From an uncultured Roseburia sp. (GTDB lineage: Bacteria > Bacillota > Clostridia > Lachnospirales > Lachnospiraceae), in assembly GCA_947573605.1 (NCBI GenBank), contig CANPGM010000002.1, positions 62,001 through 126,000 of the forward strand: 64,000 bases of DNA, written 5' to 3'. Below are positions 10,026 through 18,693 of the stretch, one piece after another (within the stretch, counting starts at the first letter, position 1; each line of letters opens with the position of its first letter). A model generated the notes under the pieces. It made no database searches. It saw nothing but the letters and a program-made list of their open reading frames with translations, and was not told the DNA's origin. A program made the translations under genes and the position numbers.

Positions 10026-11054
10026 TTACATTTTATTTAATAATGCGTATGTCCTTCCTGCGATATCAGACAATTTCATCTGATGTTCTACCGCGCCCAG
10101 ATCATAAGCAACCTTTGGCATGCCATAGACGACACAGGTGGATTCATCCTGCCCGATCGTCCTGGCACCGGCTTTTCTCATAGACAAAAGGCCTTTTGCT
10201 CCGTCTCCGCCCATGCCGGTTAAAATGATTCCCACCGCATCGGCTCCGGCCGTTTTCGCAACCGATTCAAACAGAACATCCACCGATGGACAATGTCCGT
10301 TTACCTTCGGCCCGGCCTTGCATTCTACCTGATATACCCCGTTTACCTTCAATAAATGCATATGCCGGTCTCCGCCAGGCGCAATCAGCATATGGCCCGG
10401 AAGCACACGGTCTCCCGTCTCCGCCTCCTTCACCTTTATCCTGCACTGATCGTCCAGCCTTTTTGCATACATTGCGGTAAATCCGGGAGGCATGTGCTGT
10501 ACTACGATTACGCCCGGTATATCCGGACCAAATTCCTTTGCAACGGCAAAAATCGCCTCCGTACCGCCCGTAGACGCTCCGATCGCCACAATCAGATCTT
10601 TCTTTTTCGGCAACAGATGCTGCTGCTCCTGCAGCATCGTATGCTTTTTAATATTACTGATTTTCGCGGTAGAAGCAATCTTTATTTTTACCAGCAACTC
10701 GTTTTTAATAAAGTCCTCAAGCTGCGCTCTGTTTGAAACCACCGGCTTCGCCACAAAGTCAACCGCCCCCGCGTTCAAAGCGTCGAAGACCTTATCGCTT
10801 AAAGCGCTGATTACGACAACCGGGAACGGATACTGCGGCATCAGCTTCCGCAAAAATTCAATTCCGCTCATCCGCGGGAGTTCCACGTCAAGCGTCATTA
10901 CATCCGGCTTATACTGGAGAATCGCGTCCCTTGCTTCAAACGGATCTTTCGCCGTCGCGACCACCTGTATCGCCGGATCTTTATTGAGATTCTGAACCAG
11001 CAGCTCTCTAAATACAATCGAATCCTCTACGATTAAAACCCTGATCGGTTTCAT
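10026..11054 (-). CDS. cheB: CheB protein-glutamate methylesterase/deamidase
   Basis: Adaptation enzyme that removes methyl groups from chemoreceptors. N-terminal receiver with phospho-acceptor Asp56 (TLDVELPRMSG), linker about 130-155, then the methylesterase domain with the Ser of AIGASTGGTEAI, the His of VQHMPPGFT and the Asp of GMGGDGAKGL making the catalytic triad. 342 residues, normal length. The gene begins 7 bp after the cheR stop, and AAGGAAGG lies over that junction. Together with CheR it gives a full methylation-based adaptation circuit. Confidence 0.97.
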   Translation of the reverse strand: MKPIRVLIVEDSIVFRELLVQNLNKDPAIQVVATAKDPFEARDAILQYKPDVMTLDVELPRMSGIEFLRKLMPQYPFPVVVISALSDKVFDALNAGAVDFVAKPVVSNRAQLEDFIKNELLVKIKIASTAKISNIKKHTMLQEQQHLLPKKKDLIVAIGASTGGTEAIFAVAKEFGPDIPGVIVVQHMPPGFTAMYAKRLDDQCRIKVKEAETGDRVLPGHMLIAPGGDRHMHLLKVNGVYQVECKAGPKVNGHCPSVDVLFESVAKTAGADAVGIILTGMGGDGAKGLLSMRKAGARTIGQDESTCVVYGMPKVAYDLGAVEHQMKLSDIAGRTYALLNKM

Positions 11055-11061
11055 AGATCAA

Positions 11062-11877
11062 TCATCCTTCCTTTTTCCTGAATATAGACGGTTGGACCAT
11101 TTGAAACGGCGTGTATGTCCGATCAAGTGTCTCCGTTGTTCCTATAAACAGATAACCGCCCGGTTCGAGAGCATTATACACTTTCTGCACCACATCCTGC
11201 TTCGTCCTCTCATCAAAATATATCATAACATTACGTAAAAATATAGTATGCATCTTCTTTTTAAACGGAAAAGGGTTCATAAGATTAAACTTACGGAAGA
11301 TTACCTCCTTTTTCAATTCATCGTTCACCTGATACTGAGTACCGCCGGACATCTTCGTAAAGAAATGCGAAATCCAATGTTTCGGCATTTTGCTAATCTG
11401 CTCCGCCGTATAAATTCCTGCCGTCGCCTGTTGCAGCGCTTTTGTGGAAATATCCGTCGCAAGAATTTTGGTATCCCAGCCGTCATGGTTCATATTAAAA
11501 AAATCCAAAAGCGTCATCGCTATCATATAGGGTTCTTCGCCCGTTGAAGAGGCTCCGCACCAGATACGAATATCCTTACTTCTGCTTTCTTTATTTCTAA
11601 GCCACGGAAGAACCGTGTTCCGGAAAAAATCAAAATGTTCAAACTCCCTCATAAAATAGGTATGATTTGTAGTCAGAAGATTTACGAGCATACGCTCCTG
11701 ACCGCCGGTCTTGTCGCTTTCTACGGCGTTCATAAACTCGTCAAAACTATGAAAACCGCCTTTTCTGATATAATTCTCCAGTCTGCCGTTTATAATAACC
11801 TTTTTCTGGCTTAAATCAATCCCATACCGCTGTTTCATATAAGTTGAAATTCTTAAAAATTCTTTTTCGTTAATCAA
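11062..11877 (-). CDS. cheR: CheR chemoreceptor methyltransferase
   Basis: S-adenosylmethionine-dependent methyltransferase of 271 residues that methylates glutamates on chemoreceptors. N-terminal helical domain about 1-75, the TTNHTYFMREFEHF motif, the SAM-binding IWCGASSTGEEPYMIAM loop, and RNVMIYFDE near the end. No C-terminal tetratricopeptide extension. It is followed 7 bp later by cheB. Neither receptor in this cluster ends in an obvious NWETF-type tether, so CheR probably docks directly. Confidence 0.96.
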   Translation of the reverse strand: MINEKEFLRISTYMKQRYGIDLSQKKVIINGRLENYIRKGGFHSFDEFMNAVESDKTGGQERMLVNLLTTNHTYFMREFEHFDFFRNTVLPWLRNKESRSKDIRIWCGASSTGEEPYMIAMTLLDFFNMNHDGWDTKILATDISTKALQQATAGIYTAEQISKMPKHWISHFFTKMSGGTQYQVNDELKKEVIFRKFNLMNPFPFKKKMHTIFLRNVMIYFDERTKQDVVQKVYNALEPGGYLFIGTTETLDRTYTPFQMVQPSIFRKKEG

Positions 11878-11904
11878 CTTCTTTTCCTCCCGATCGACTC
11901 TATC

Positions 11905-12969
11905 TTAACATAACTGCCTTGATATTTTACGGCAGATATTAAATACATCGGGATTGTATTTCACATCCGAATCTTTTTCCATCATGACAAGCGCCTGCTC
12001 CCTGCTGTATTTTTCCTTCCCTGTCAGCATACAGTACGCCTCCATCACAGAAACAATCTGCGCTGCGATCGGAATCTCTTCTCCCTTCCTTCCCTCGGGA
12101 TATCCGCTTCCGTCCCAATTCTCATGATGATAATGAGCCATATCAATGGACGTGCTGATAAAATCATTATAATCACTGTTTACTGCAAGATCACTTAAAA
12201 GCTTCGCTCCGATTGCCGCATGTTCCGCCACAATAGCCGCCTCTTCTTGCGTAAGCCCCGTTTCTTTCTGCAGTAATTCCTTCGGGATTCCGATATTGCC
12301 AATATCGCACAGCGGAGCAGCCAGCTCTATTGTATCTACAAATGTATCCGATATTTTATCTTCAAACAGCGGCGAAAGCTGCATTCCCTGCGCCAAAATC
12401 CTGCAGTTCTTCTTTAACCGCTCCATATGGTCCTGTTCATAATTCACATTCTGGGCCGAAATATTTGCCAGAGCATACAAAATATTCTTTTTTTCCAGCT
12501 CCATCTGTTTTAGCTGCTCGCTCACAGAAACCTGAAGCCTGCGATTCGTTTCCAGAAGTTCCTTCTTCGCTCTCTGCAGATTGAGATGAACGCCGACACG
12601 AGCCTGCACAATTTCCGAAATAAACGGCTTTGTAATATAGTCTTCACCGCCGATTAAAAATCCTTCGACTATGTCCTTCGGATCGTCAAATGCCGAAATA
12701 AAAATAACGGGTATTTCCCTTGTCCGTTCGCTTGCCTTCAGTGTCCTGCACAGCTCGTAGCCGTCCATTCCCGGCATTGAGATATCGGTCAGTATCAATT
12801 CCGGAAGGGCTCCTGAAGAAAGCAATTTAAGCGCTTCTTCTCCGCTTTCCGCAAGAACCGGACAACAGCCCATGCCTTTAATAATCTCCTCGAGCACCAG
12901 CCGGTTTGTTTCCACGTCGTCAATCACAAAAACTTTCTCTCCGTCCGCACCCCTGTCTACGGCTCCCAT
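11905..12969 (-). CDS. Response regulator with degenerate HD-GYP domain
   Basis: About 354 residues: receiver (LILTDISMPGMDG), a short coiled coil about 130-180, then a region clearly related to HD-GYP cyclic-di-GMP phosphodiesterases. Compared with the intact paralogue at 14546-15643, the HDIGK signature has become CDIGN, losing the metal-binding His, and the VYDAL motif has become AYCML, losing an Asp. YHHENWDGSGYPE is retained. It is therefore probably not an active phosphodiesterase and may be a nucleotide-binding or protein-binding effector. The ATG at 12969 has AAAGGAGG at 7 bases; an earlier in-frame start would sit inside the upstream gene. Directly downstream of a PAS histidine kinase, its likely partner. 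Confidence 0.85.
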   Translation of the reverse strand: MGAVDRGADGEKVFVIDDVETNRLVLEEIIKGMGCCPVLAESGEEALKLLSSGALPELILTDISMPGMDGYELCRTLKASERTREIPVIFISAFDDPKDIVEGFLIGGEDYITKPFISEIVQARVGVHLNLQRAKKELLETNRRLQVSVSEQLKQMELEKKNILYALANISAQNVNYEQDHMERLKKNCRILAQGMQLSPLFEDKISDTFVDTIELAAPLCDIGNIGIPKELLQKETGLTQEEAAIVAEHAAIGAKLLSDLAVNSDYNDFISTSIDMAHYHHENWDGSGYPEGRKGEEIPIAAQIVSVMEAYCMLTGKEKYSREQALVMMEKDSDVKYNPDVFNICRKISRQLC

Positions 12970-12983
12970 GTCCGTACCTCCTT

Positions 12984-14414
12984 TCAGCATGTTATCAGCT
13001 TATTCAGCTCTTCAAATCCGGCAGACGCCTTCTCGTAATTTTCTTTCTGAATCGCCATTTTAAGCCGCAGAATCGCACGGCTTACTTCTCTCGGAGCGCC
13101 CTCTGTCAACTGTCTTATCGTTTCCATAAACATCTCCGCCTTTTCCCAGTTCTCCATTTCCACACAGAGAATCAGCTTCGAAAGATTACGGTTCAGATTT
13201 TCCAGATTCTCCGCCGTTCCGTATATTCTGACGCTGTCAATTTCGCCTTCTTCCTCGTCAGCGGAAGAAGACAATGTCAACGAAGGTCTCGTATCCTCCG
13301 TCTGCGTCAGTGTATTCTCATCTTCTTTGCTGATACCGGTCCATATCGAAAACGAAAACGTACTTCCCTTGTTTTTTTCGCTCTCTACTTCGATTTTCCC
13401 GCCCATCAGCTCTACCAGCTGCTTGCAAATATTAAGGCCCAGTCCCGTTCCGCCGTACTTTCTCGATATGGACGCATCCACCTGCGAAAAACTCTGAAAC
13501 AGTTTATCCTTATCCGCCTTGTCAATTCCGATGCCGGTATCTTTAATAATAAAAAACAACTCTATTTTATCGTTTACCCGCGCAGTTCTCACCACCTCAA
13601 GCGTAATCTTTCCAACCGAAGTAAACTTCAGCGCATTCGATAAAAGATTATTGAGGATCTGCACGATACGTAATTCATCGCCTATCACATATTCCGGTAT
13701 CTGCGGAGATACCGTCATAAAAAATCCAAGCCCTTTCTCAGTAATTTTATTGGTATGATGGGATTTCACATAATCCAGCATATTCCTGAAATGAAACCGA
13801 TTCGGCTCCAGTACGAATTTCCCTGCTTCCAACTTGGAAAAATCAAGAATATTATTAATAATTTTATTCATGTCCCCGCAGCATCGTTCGATTAACCGAA
13901 GTGACTTTACTGTCTTTGCATCCGTAACGGAATCAAGCAATTCCAATACGTTGCCGAGTACGCCGTTTACCGGAGTCCGAAGCTCGTGCGTTACATTCGC
14001 AACAAACTCCGATTTCACCTTCATCGCCTGCTGCGCCTCCTGCCTTACCTGTTCTATCTCCCGGCTTAAAAATTCCTTTTCCAGAATATCATTTGCCATA
14101 CATATGTATATCGTCGGTTCGATTTCGCTTCTGACCAATTTCGCTTCCACAGGAAAACAGGTCAGGTTCTTACGATACGCCACAAGATTCTGCGGTTCCG
14201 TTTCAAATAAATTCTGCGCCGCATTGTCGTCCAAAACATCTTTAAAAGCATTCGGGAAGATATCGCCGATTTTCCGGTCACAATAATCACCTTCGTATCC
14301 GAGCTTCTTCCTTGCTACTGCATTCATATAAGAGACGGCGCCGGTCCGGTCAAAAATCAGAATCATCTCCAGCGCGTACTCAACGGGAAAGATGCGTCCC
14401 TCATTCTGTTCCAT
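12984..14414 (-). CDS. PAS-domain sensor histidine kinase with helical C-terminal extension
   Basis: Soluble sensor kinase of about 476 residues; no membrane segment is visible. PAS domain about 12-115 (LIFDRTGAVSYMNAVARKKLG), HisKA with VTHELRTPVNGVLG, HATPase with NLLSNALKF, DTGIGID and GGTGLGLNI. After the ATPase comes an acidic linker and a helical bundle of about 70 residues that resembles an Hpt domain in layout but has no HxxKG phospho-acceptor. The ATG at 14414 is preceded by GGAG at six bases; a start four codons earlier lacks one. The following regulator gene begins 14 bp after this stop. Probably cytoplasmic sensing of redox state or a small ligand, inferred from the PAS domain. 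Confidence 0.88.
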   Translation of the reverse strand: MEQNEGRIFPVEYALEMILIFDRTGAVSYMNAVARKKLGYEGDYCDRKIGDIFPNAFKDVLDDNAAQNLFETEPQNLVAYRKNLTCFPVEAKLVRSEIEPTIYICMANDILEKEFLSREIEQVRQEAQQAMKVKSEFVANVTHELRTPVNGVLGNVLELLDSVTDAKTVKSLRLIERCCGDMNKIINNILDFSKLEAGKFVLEPNRFHFRNMLDYVKSHHTNKITEKGLGFFMTVSPQIPEYVIGDELRIVQILNNLLSNALKFTSVGKITLEVVRTARVNDKIELFFIIKDTGIGIDKADKDKLFQSFSQVDASISRKYGGTGLGLNICKQLVELMGGKIEVESEKNKGSTFSFSIWTGISKEDENTLTQTEDTRPSLTLSSSADEEEGEIDSVRIYGTAENLENLNRNLSKLILCVEMENWEKAEMFMETIRQLTEGAPREVSRAILRLKMAIQKENYEKASAGFEELNKLITC

Positions 14415-14501
14415 AATACACTCCATTCTGCCACAGCAAACTGTCCGTGAAAATTTTTCGCGGAGACAATATCAAAACGATAAGAGCCTCTTTAGAAAGG
14501 T

Positions 14502-14530
14502 AGAAAAGGCAGCAAAACATATTTGCCGCC
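14502..14530 (-). terminator. Terminator after HD-GYP regulator gene
   Basis: Minus-strand stem GGCGGCAAAT pairing with TTTTGCTGCC, followed by TTTTCT. It sits between the HD-GYP regulator (ends 14546) and the PAS kinase, dividing the signalling block into at least two transcripts. Confidence 0.75.
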
Positions 14531-14545
14531 TGCTATTCAAACCCA

Positions 14546-15643
14546 TTACGTAAAATCAAACATCTTGATTACTTCTACAATATTGAAAAAGTCTTCTCTT
14601 GCAAGCCCAAAGCACTCCATTACATCCGGTGAAAACTGTCCGCATTCCCCGTTCATAATCATATCAAAAGCTATATTATTCGCATAGGAGCTCTTATATA
14701 CACGCGGGCTCACCAATGCGTCGTAAACATCCGCAACCGCAACAATCTGTGCGCTGATTGGAATTTCATCCCCAACCAGACGATCCGGATATCCTTTTCC
14801 GTCCCATCTCTCATGATGATGACGGCAGATTTCGTATGCATAGCGATAAAAATCGCTTTCCTTATTACGATAGGACTTCTCCAGGATATCGCATCCTATT
14901 GTGGTATGTGCTTTAATCACTTCAAATTCATCCGGCGTCAAACGTCCCGGCTTTAAAAGAATCGCATCCGGAATTCCTATTTTTCCGATATCATGAAGTG
15001 CGGACGCTCTTGAAATCATATCGACCTGCGCATCGGTCAGATTGTATTTCGGGAAATACTTCTGCAGATATTTCAGCATAACTCTCGTAAAATACTTGAT
15101 GCGTCTCGTATGCTCTCCGGTCTCGGCGCTTCTTGCTTCCACGACAGAGCTTAACGTTTCAATCATAAACTCGTTGTTCTCGCGGATTTCCTTCTCCTGC
15201 GCCCGAATCTCTTCTTCCTGTTCCTTTAAGCGCAGCGCCATATTCTTCTTGCTCTGATACAGTTCAATAATATTCCTGCTTCTTCTTTTAACAATATAAG
15301 GATAAAAAGGCTTATGTATTACATCGGCCGCTCCGTACGCATATGCTCTGTCTTCGCTGTCACGAACCGCCTCGCTTGTCACCAGTATTACCGGTATCTC
15401 TTCAATCAGACTCTGTTCCTTCATAAACTCAAGAACTTTAAATCCGTCCATAACAGGCATCACGATATCCAGCAGAACCAGCACAAGGTTTGGGTTGTCC
15501 TTAATCAGGTCAATTGCCTCTTTGCCGTTTGCAGCTTCCATAAATTCGTAATCCTCTTCGCTGTCACGGAACATATCTCTTAATATCGCTCTGTTTATTT
15601 CTTCGTCGTCAACAATTAATATCTGCTGTTTATCCATGTTCAA
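14546..15643 (-). CDS. Response regulator with intact HD-GYP phosphodiesterase domain
   Basis: 365-residue regulator. Receiver about 5-125 (VLLDIVMPVMDG), a coiled-coil linker rich in EEEIRAQEKEIRE, then HD-GYP with all expected metal and substrate motifs: GEHTRR, LHDIGKIGIPD, AHTTIG, HHHERWDGKGYPD and DVYDAL. It should hydrolyse cyclic-di-GMP (or cGAMP) when phosphorylated. The track start at 15643 is a TTG with AAGGAG ten bases upstream; an ATG two codons later is also possible but is 16 bases from that site. It follows the CZB chemoreceptor gene, so receptor signals and second-messenger turnover may be linked. Confidence 0.92.
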   Translation of the reverse strand: MNMDKQQILIVDDEEINRAILRDMFRDSEEDYEFMEAANGKEAIDLIKDNPNLVLVLLDIVMPVMDGFKVLEFMKEQSLIEEIPVILVTSEAVRDSEDRAYAYGAADVIHKPFYPYIVKRRSRNIIELYQSKKNMALRLKEQEEEIRAQEKEIRENNEFMIETLSSVVEARSAETGEHTRRIKYFTRVMLKYLQKYFPKYNLTDAQVDMISRASALHDIGKIGIPDAILLKPGRLTPDEFEVIKAHTTIGCDILEKSYRNKESDFYRYAYEICRHHHERWDGKGYPDRLVGDEIPISAQIVAVADVYDALVSPRVYKSSYANNIAFDMIMNGECGQFSPDVMECFGLAREDFFNIVEVIKMFDFT

Positions 15644-15746
15644 TCCGAATTATCTCCTTAAGGTAAATCATATTTCTTCTATATTAAGATATCACTTTTT
15701 TGCTAAAATGTCAAACATATTACCGTCTGTAACTCCGGTCGGTTTG

Positions 15747-17102
15747 CTACTGCGTAAGCTGCAAAATTCTTTCCATGTCAGCAATCAGTCCCTTAGAATA
15801 TTCGTGCGCTTCTCTGTAAATCTGTTCCGCCCTTGCGTGATCTCCGCTGTTTATTGCCTGTATTACTTCGCCTCCAAATTTATGGAATCTCTTATGCTTT
15901 GTTCCAAGTCCTCCCCAAATCGGCAGAACCGCCGGATTTTTGGGTGTCATTGCAAAATAGAAATGACCGAATCCACACTTAGTATCATCCAGCTGCAGCG
16001 GCATAACGGTCCGTTCTCTTACCATCTTTTCCAAATTTCCAAGCCATGTCTGATGCGCTGCAACCGCATTTTTAACATAAACTGCAAATTCAGAATCCTG
16101 CAAGTGGAAAAACGCGTCTTCCGCCATACTTCCCATCTGCTTTACCGCCAGATCAAGCGTATCTTCAATTCCCGCAACCGGCTCCGTTGTCTTTATCAGT
16201 TCCTGACCCACATTGCGCATAAAACCGGTGCTGTCCATAATCTGATTCTCCATCTCGGTCATAGAACTCGTAATTTCCTCGCTTACCGCTGCAAGCGAAC
16301 TGACGGACTGATTCACCATGGATACATGCTTCTGATTCTCGTTATTCAGTTCCCATACATGTTCGATTTTCCCCGTCATCGTACCGAGCGCATTGATCGT
16401 ACTTGTCGTACTCTTTACCGTCTTCTGCGACGCCTTCTTAATGTTCTCCACGAAATCGCCCATACTGCCTGTCAGCTTCTGCGTCTCTTCCGCAAGCTCA
16501 CGAATCTCGTCGGCAACAACGGCAAAGCCTCTTCCCGCCTCGCCGGCTCTGGCAGCTTCAACCGAAGCGTTCAAAGAAAGAAGATTTGTCTGAAGCGAGA
16601 TGGAATCAATACCGGCAATTACCTCATGCATACGATTAATTACGGAAAGCAGCTCGTCCATATCCTTCTGCATCTCTCTTGATATCCCAATCGTTTCTTC
16701 CGACAATTCCTTTATGGTCGTTAATTCACTCTGACTCGACTCTATCTTCTGATATACCTCTTCCGTTTCCGAAGATACCTTTATAATGGTATTGGTCAGT
16801 TCCTCATGCTGATTATTTGATTTTCCCGAAGTCACTCCTCCGGAACCAAACATAGCCTCCGTAACTTTTTCAATCTTTCGGGATAAAGCAATGATCTTTT
16901 TCGTCTGAAACTGCATAGCCAGATCGAGTGAACTTATCTGCATGACGGCTTTGATATTTTTCTCCAAGACTTCTGCAAACTGCTTTCTTCCGTTTGACAA
17001 TCTGCGATACATGCTATAAAGTTCCGGATCTTTTGTGTAGTCGGCTTCTCTCAATTGTGAAATCGATTTCATAAGCGATGTTTTTCTTTTTCCAAATCCC
17101 AT
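15747..17102 (-). CDS. Soluble chemoreceptor with C-terminal CZB zinc-binding domain
   Basis: Cytoplasmic chemoreceptor of 451 residues, no membrane helices. The signalling hairpin reads [20 protein letters not shown] followed by [18 protein letters not shown]. The last 110 residues form a chemoreceptor zinc-binding domain: HQTWL, then CGFGHF, then HKRFH, matching the 3-His/1-Cys CZB pattern. Such domains sense zinc or oxidants such as hypochlorous acid in studied bacteria. The start at 17102 has AAAGGGG nearby; an open frame runs 49 codons further upstream over the promoter and is not used. It is the first gene of the signalling block, with a good vegetative promoter at 17221-17249. Confidence 0.9.
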   Translation of the reverse strand: MGFGKRKTSLMKSISQLREADYTKDPELYSMYRRLSNGRKQFAEVLEKNIKAVMQISSLDLAMQFQTKKIIALSRKIEKVTEAMFGSGGVTSGKSNNQHEELTNTIIKVSSETEEVYQKIESSQSELTTIKELSEETIGISREMQKDMDELLSVINRMHEVIAGIDSISLQTNLLSLNASVEAARAGEAGRGFAVVADEIRELAEETQKLTGSMGDFVENIKKASQKTVKSTTSTINALGTMTGKIEHVWELNNENQKHVSMVNQSVSSLAAVSEEITSSMTEMENQIMDSTGFMRNVGQELIKTTEPVAGIEDTLDLAVKQMGSMAEDAFFHLQDSEFAVYVKNAVAAHQTWLGNLEKMVRERTVMPLQLDDTKCGFGHFYFAMTPKNPAVLPIWGGLGTKHKRFHKFGGEVIQAINSGDHARAEQIYREAHEYSKGLIADMERILQLTQ

Positions 17103-17220
17103 GTTTCTGACCCCTTTTATATTATTGTCAAATAATGCCGTCCATTCTCGGTACAAATCCCTTAAATAGACGATAAAACACCGTATCAGCGTGTTGAATA
17201 ACGCTTTTGCATACATCCCT

Positions 17221-17249
17221 ATCATATGAAATTTTATACATTTTTGCAA
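17221..17249 (-). promoter_or_regulatory. Sigma-A promoter of the CZB chemoreceptor gene
   Basis: Minus-strand TTGCAA (17244-17249), 17-bp spacer, TATGAT (17221-17226). It gives a leader of about 110 bases before the ATG at 17102. Confidence 0.7.
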
Positions 17250-17272
17250 CCATTTTCAACAAAAATTGCAAA

Positions 17273-17289
17273 TTGTTAAAAATTAACAA
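17273..17289. promoter_or_regulatory. Perfect palindrome TTGTTAA-N3-TTAACAA (possible operator)
   Basis: Two perfect 7-bp inverted half-sites separated by AAA, placed between the divergent promoters of the CZB receptor and the 67-codon gene. The half-sites equal those of Rex, but Rex operators have a 4-bp spacer, so the regulator is uncertain. Confidence 0.5.
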
Positions 17290-17293
17290 TATG

Positions 17294-17320
17294 TAAACTT
17301 TTTCCATCCGGTACCGATAT
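17294..17320 (+). promoter_or_regulatory. Sigma-D (flagellar/motility) type promoter
   Basis: TAAA at 17294-17297, 15 bases, then ACCGATAT at 17313-17320, against the sigma-D consensus TAAA-N15-GCCGATAT with one mismatch. It points at the small plus-strand gene starting at 17366. A TATAAT at 17322-17327 overlaps the region but has no matching -35. Confidence 0.65.
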
Positions 17321-17365
17321 ATATAATAACAGAAACACAGTTTCCGGCACAATTAATCAAGGAGG

Positions 17366-17569
17366 ATGATTGTCGCAAAATATGCAGATGGAATTACCTT
17401 ATTGCCGCCCGTTGACCAGGTCTGGAGAATCGAAAGACTTTCTCCGTATAAGCGAAATGCCAACCAGAAGAAACAGCAGGAAACGTTTGCATCACTGTTT
17501 CGGAAAGCTTTGAAGGAAAATACCACAGTAAAAAATGATGAAACGAATGGATTCAATGTTTTGTGCTGA
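17366..17569 (+). CDS. Small uncharacterised protein (67 aa), probably motility-linked
   Basis: Not recognised as a named family. 67 residues, beginning MIVAKYADGITLLPP, with a basic middle (YKRNANQKKQQ) and no membrane helix or signal peptide; the motif ERLSPYKRN then FASLFRKALKE suggests a short helix pair. Support for reality: a sigma-D-like promoter directly upstream, a full AAGGAGG at the start, and a strong terminator after the stop. Oddity: AAGGAGG abuts the ATG with no spacer, so translation may be weak, may use the following ATT, or may be coupled in an unusual way. It diverges from the chemoreceptor gene. Function unknown. Confidence 0.55.
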   Translation: MIVAKYADGITLLPPVDQVWRIERLSPYKRNANQKKQQETFASLFRKALKENTTVKNDETNGFNVLC

Positions 17570-17615
17570 AAACTGTGCGAACGTATTTGCAGCTCGTATG
17601 CCGCAGGGCACACGA

Positions 17616-17647
17616 GAAAAAGCAGGCGGAAGTTCCGCCTGCTTTTT
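17616..17647. terminator. Strong bidirectional terminator
   Basis: AAAAAGCAGGCGGA pairs with TTCCGCCTGCTTTTT around a two-base centre, giving A- and T-tracts on both sides. It ends the plus-strand 67-codon gene and, from the other side, the M14 peptidase gene. Confidence 0.9.
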
Positions 17648-18596
17648 ATGTAATCAGCAGCGTCATTGCGCTGATTAAGATTCCCGTATTATCGAGATAA
17701 ATCCGGTTAAACTGATTTAACGGCAGCGGGTTGTTTCCCAGCCCCGCTTCAATCGTATAGCCCGGGCGGTTATATTCCTGAATAAACCAGTCTTTATATC
17801 CTGCATTTCCCGACGCTTCCGGCGTCTCTTCTACGGTATAGCCGCTGACCATTCCAAAATAATTTGCAATTTCATAGGAGCGCGGCGGTTCATAATCGCG
17901 GTATTTCCAGTAGATCACTTCTCCTTGCGTATGATAGGCAAGGATCAGCTCAAAATTATTATTCTTTGTAAAATCGTATACCGCTCTGCTCTCCGGAGCC
18001 GTAAGCGGCGCGCTGCCCACATAATCCCGCGGAGCGGGCGAAGTGAATCCCTGCGCGGCTTTGACCGCTTTTGCCTCTTCCCAGCCTGCCGGAAACTGCA
18101 GATTTAAATCTACGCCTTCAATATTGGCTTTCCACCCGGACGGAAACGGAATATCGGGATAAGCCGCGGCGATTTCCGCCGCATTCTTTTCATACGTCTC
18201 GCTCTTAAGACCGCCGTTTACCACATCGACGCCGTCCGGATTTACCATCGGCACCATAACCAGTCTGAAATTCCGAAACAGAAATTCCGCATCCACACCG
18301 TAAAGCGGCGCGCCTGTTCTGAGGCATTCCGCATATTCTTCCGCAAACTTTAAAAGTACCGGCGTCGTTATCCACTCATTGGCATGGAATGACGCATTGT
18401 AAAACAGCTCTCTGTCTCCATTTCCAATCTGGATATAGGGAATCTGTCTGCCCATAACACTGCTGCCAATACTGCCTGTAAACAAAAACGGATAACGCTC
18501 CGCCAGCTTTTCTATTGTATCCGCATTTCGCTGCGAGGTATATTCCACATCAGTGCGAACAATACTGTCTTCGTTTTCCTGCGGTAGATAATCCAT
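17646..18596 (-). CDS. M14-family zinc carboxypeptidase (gamma-D-glutamyl-diamino acid peptidase-like)
   Basis: Zinc peptidase of the M14 family, about 316 residues. Zinc ligands are the His and Glu of FHANEW and the His of AYHTQGE; the catalytic Glu is in YTIEAGLG near the end. The layout (VDLNLQFPAGW, HTQGEVIYW) is that of gamma-D-Glu-diaminopimelate peptidases acting on peptidoglycan peptides. No signal peptide is visible with the ATG at 18596, so it may recycle muropeptides in the cytoplasm. The open frame runs 49 codons further upstream into the RNase H gene; I chose 18596 because AGAGGG lies just before and homologues begin near IVRTDVEYT. Start confidence is moderate, family confidence high. 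Confidence 0.85.
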   Translation of the reverse strand: MDYLPQENEDSIVRTDVEYTSQRNADTIEKLAERYPFLFTGSIGSSVMGRQIPYIQIGNGDRELFYNASFHANEWITTPVLLKFAEEYAECLRTGAPLYGVDAEFLFRNFRLVMVPMVNPDGVDVVNGGLKSETYEKNAAEIAAAYPDIPFPSGWKANIEGVDLNLQFPAGWEEAKAVKAAQGFTSPAPRDYVGSAPLTAPESRAVYDFTKNNNFELILAYHTQGEVIYWKYRDYEPPRSYEIANYFGMVSGYTVEETPEASGNAGYKDWFIQEYNRPGYTIEAGLGNNPLPLNQFNRIYLDNTGILISAMTLLIT

Positions 18597-18693
18597 TTTC
18601 CCTCTCATTCCGCTGCCGAAACGGCTTGCAAAACACTTCATTCCTTTTATCTTATGTTCCGTTCCGGTTTTCCAGAACAAAAGATCGCATTTC

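Noticed and set aside
12906..13643. 245-codon plus-strand frame opposite the PAS kinase
   Set aside because: Antisense shadow with biased composition.
15636..16682. 348-codon plus-strand frame opposite the CZB receptor
   Set aside because: Antisense shadow; odd Arg/Leu/His composition, no recognised motif, no ribosome site.
17322..17327. TATAAT as a vegetative -10 for the 67-codon gene
   Set aside because: No acceptable -35 at 16-18 bp; the overlapping sigma-D match is better.
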